Shown: in pieces, positions 62,984 to 64,000 of the stretch
Numbering within the stretch: the stretch's first letter is position 1
Layout: every line of letters starts with the position of its first letter
Made by a program: the position numbers and the translations under genes
The notes under the pieces: model-generated
The model's input: only the letters and a program-made list of their open reading frames with translations
The model's database searches: none
What the model was told of the DNA's origin: nothing
Origin: Sporichthya brevicatena
Lineage (GTDB): Bacteria > Actinomycetota > Actinomycetes > Sporichthyales > Sporichthyaceae
Direction: 5' to 3'
Assembly (NCBI RefSeq): GCF_039525035.1
Contig: NZ_BAAAHE010000004.1
Coordinates: 83,460-147,459, forward strand
DNA: 64,000 bases

Positions 62984-63496
62984 TCAGAACATGTAGGTCG
63001 AGTTGATGATGGCGCCCTTGCGCGCGTAGTGGATCAGCGCGTCCTGGACGTCGAGGGGGTGCGTCGGGATGACGCCCTCCATGAGGTCCTCCTCCCGGGC
63101 CCCGTGGAGCGAGAGGCCGAACCGGCAGCAGTAGACCTTGCCGCCCTCCGCCATGAACGTCTTCAGCGAGTCGTTGATGTTGTGCTCGCCGGGGAAGGCG
63201 CTGTTGCCGGTGGTCGGGAAGCCGCGGGTGGCGAGGCAGTTCAGCGAGCCGGGGCCGTAGAAGTAGATGGCCGACTCGAAGCCCTTCCGCTGCGCGCGGG
63301 TGGCCTGGAGGATCGCGACGAAGCTGACGGACGACTCGTGCGCGATGCCGTGCACGAGCGTGAAGTAGGACTGGCCGGGCTCGGCCTGGTAGTCCGGGAA
63401 GACCTTGGTGGAGCCGTAGATGCTCGACCCCTCCGACAGCGAGGGGTGCGGGATCTCGTCGAGGCTGATCTTCTCGGTCTCGGTGAGTTCTGCCAT
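62984..63496 (-). CDS. MSMEG_0572/sll0783 family protein
   Basis: A 170-aa protein of TIGR04044, noted for induction under nitrogen starvation in cyanobacteria and mycobacteria. SIYGSTKVFPDYQAEPGQSYFTLVHGIAHE and YCCRFGLSLHGAREEDLMEGVIPTHPLDVQDAL are typical; the fold resembles DsrE-like proteins and the CC pair might be reactive. ATG at 63496 follows AAGGAG by 9 nt. It lies 11 bp upstream of the radical SAM gene in the same operon. Confidence 0.88.
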   Translation of the reverse strand: MAELTETEKISLDEIPHPSLSEGSSIYGSTKVFPDYQAEPGQSYFTLVHGIAHESSVSFVAILQATRAQRKGFESAIYFYGPGSLNCLATRGFPTTGNSAFPGEHNINDSLKTFMAEGGKVYCCRFGLSLHGAREEDLMEGVIPTHPLDVQDALIHYARKGAIINSTYMF

Positions 63497-63549
63497 GAGT
63501 GGGTTCTCCTTGAGGGGTGGCGGTTCCTGAGCGGTTACCTGAGGGGCGG

Positions 63550-64000
63550 TCAGTCGTAGAGGGCGTCGAAGTTGTCGCGGAACGCGAGCCGGGCGAACTC
63601 GCCGTCGCCCGCAGCGGCGCGGAGCTTGGCGTACTCGCCGGGCAGGTCGCCCCACGGTTGGTCGGAGGCGAACAGGACCCGGTCGGCGCCGATGCCGCGC
63701 CGGTCGATCTCGGTGGCGAGCCAGCGCGGGGCGAACCCGATGGCCCAGGACAGGTCGGTGTAGACCCGCTTGCCGGCGGCGACCCAGTCGAAGAACCGGG
63801 AGCCGACGAGCTTGATGTGTCCGCTCATCCCGCCGCCGAAGTGGACGAGGTGCAGGGCGACGTCGTCGGCGTAGCGGTCGACCAACGTCCCGATGCGGTC
63901 GATGTCGGAGGTCGCCCCCGGCGAGGTGTGGACGTGCACCACGAGCCCGTGCTCGCGCGCGGCGCCGAAGATGGCGTCGAGCCCGGGCCGGGTGTCCTCC
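63550..64000 (-). CDS. Amidohydrolase family 2 protein (5' partial)
   Basis: Only the C-terminal about 150 residues are present; the gene runs off the right edge. GLVVHVHTS, ALHLVHFGGGMSGHIKLV and VLFASDQPWGDLP are the metal-binding regions of the COG2159 amidohydrolase (TIM-barrel, ACMSD-like) family: HxH-type, the helical His and the final Asp. It is 53 bp upstream of the MSMEG_0572-type gene and likely first or second in the operon. In related clusters an amidohydrolase sits at this place. The substrate is unknown. Confidence 0.8.
   Translation of the reverse strand, partial: EDTRPGLDAIFGAAREHGLVVHVHTSPGATSDIDRIGTLVDRYADDVALHLVHFGGGMSGHIKLVGSRFFDWVAAGKRVYTDLSWAIGFAPRWLATEIDRRGIGADRVLFASDQPWGDLPGEYAKLRAAAGDGEFARLAFRDNFDALYD

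Overview
The window is very GC-rich and densely coded, from a high-GC actinomycete (Actinomycetota). WhiB, F420 biosynthesis genes, MtrA-MtrB-LpqB, a SecA1-type SecA without a zinc tail, an IdeR-type iron box and many leaderless GTG/ATG starts all point there. Gene order from 3.2 to 54.5 kb follows, with insertions, the M. tuberculosis Rv3265c-Rv3240c region (rmlA2/manC, fbiA-fbiB, whiB2, Rv3259, DUF3499, manB, SIS protein, sahH, mtrA-mtrB-lpqB, comF, hpf, secA1). The block Rv3690-Rv3695 (DUF4129, DUF4350, MoxR, DUF58, SpoIIM, RDD) is inserted in the middle. The organism looks like a relative of the Frankiales/Sporichthyales/Mycobacteriales, but no species can be named.

1-20 kb: cell envelope and sugar-nucleotide genes. 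They are the tail of a polysaccharide-export ABC ATPase, a secreted PGRP/amidase, a glycosyltransferase, an NDP-sugar pyrophosphorylase, two DUF3105 membrane proteins, a DNA glycosylase, fbiB-fbiA (coenzyme F420), whiB, a 1061-aa glycosyltransferase/membrane protein with its DUF5719 partner, a frameshifted Rv3259-like gene, DUF3499, manB, a Trm112-like protein and a phosphoglucose/phosphomannose isomerase-like protein.

20-27.8 kb: a CDF metal transporter, an iron-siderophore binding lipoprotein followed by an orphan IdeR box, a MerR regulator overlapping ahcY, a second and divergent SAH-hydrolase-like gene, and a two-domain protein of unknown role.

27.8-40.3 kb: a small unknown gene, divergent RDD and SpoIIM genes, three secreted proteins (two starting CSC after signal cleavage), proS, a cupredoxin lipoprotein and a five-gene minus-strand operon (membrane protein, DUF4129, DUF4350, MoxR, DUF58).

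40.3-54.5 kb: mtnA, mtrA-mtrB-lpqB, comF, a structured noncoding RNA (probable raiA RNA) and hpf. Then come an orphan LuxR-type response regulator, several small enzymes and secA.

54.5-64 kb: a DUF222/HNH nuclease, a HAD phosphatase, a small unknown gene and a minus-strand operon of the Nit1C/MSMEG_0565-0572 type that runs off the right edge. That operon holds an amidohydrolase, an MSMEG_0572-type protein, a radical SAM enzyme, a GNAT+AIR-synthase fusion, two nitrilase-fold proteins and a glycosyltransferase. One of the two nitrilases has lost its catalytic Cys and Glu. Genes in this operon overlap by ATGA and look translationally coupled.

Most gene ends carry long perfect hairpins. One hairpin, about 45 nt with core TTACTGCG(C/G)AGTAA, recurs four times at full length. 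Points most worth checking are the Nit1C-like operon with its pseudo-nitrilase, the RNA before hpf, the dispersed palindrome, the 14-bp tandem duplication that breaks the Rv3259-like gene, the divergent SAH hydrolase, and the orphan iron box.
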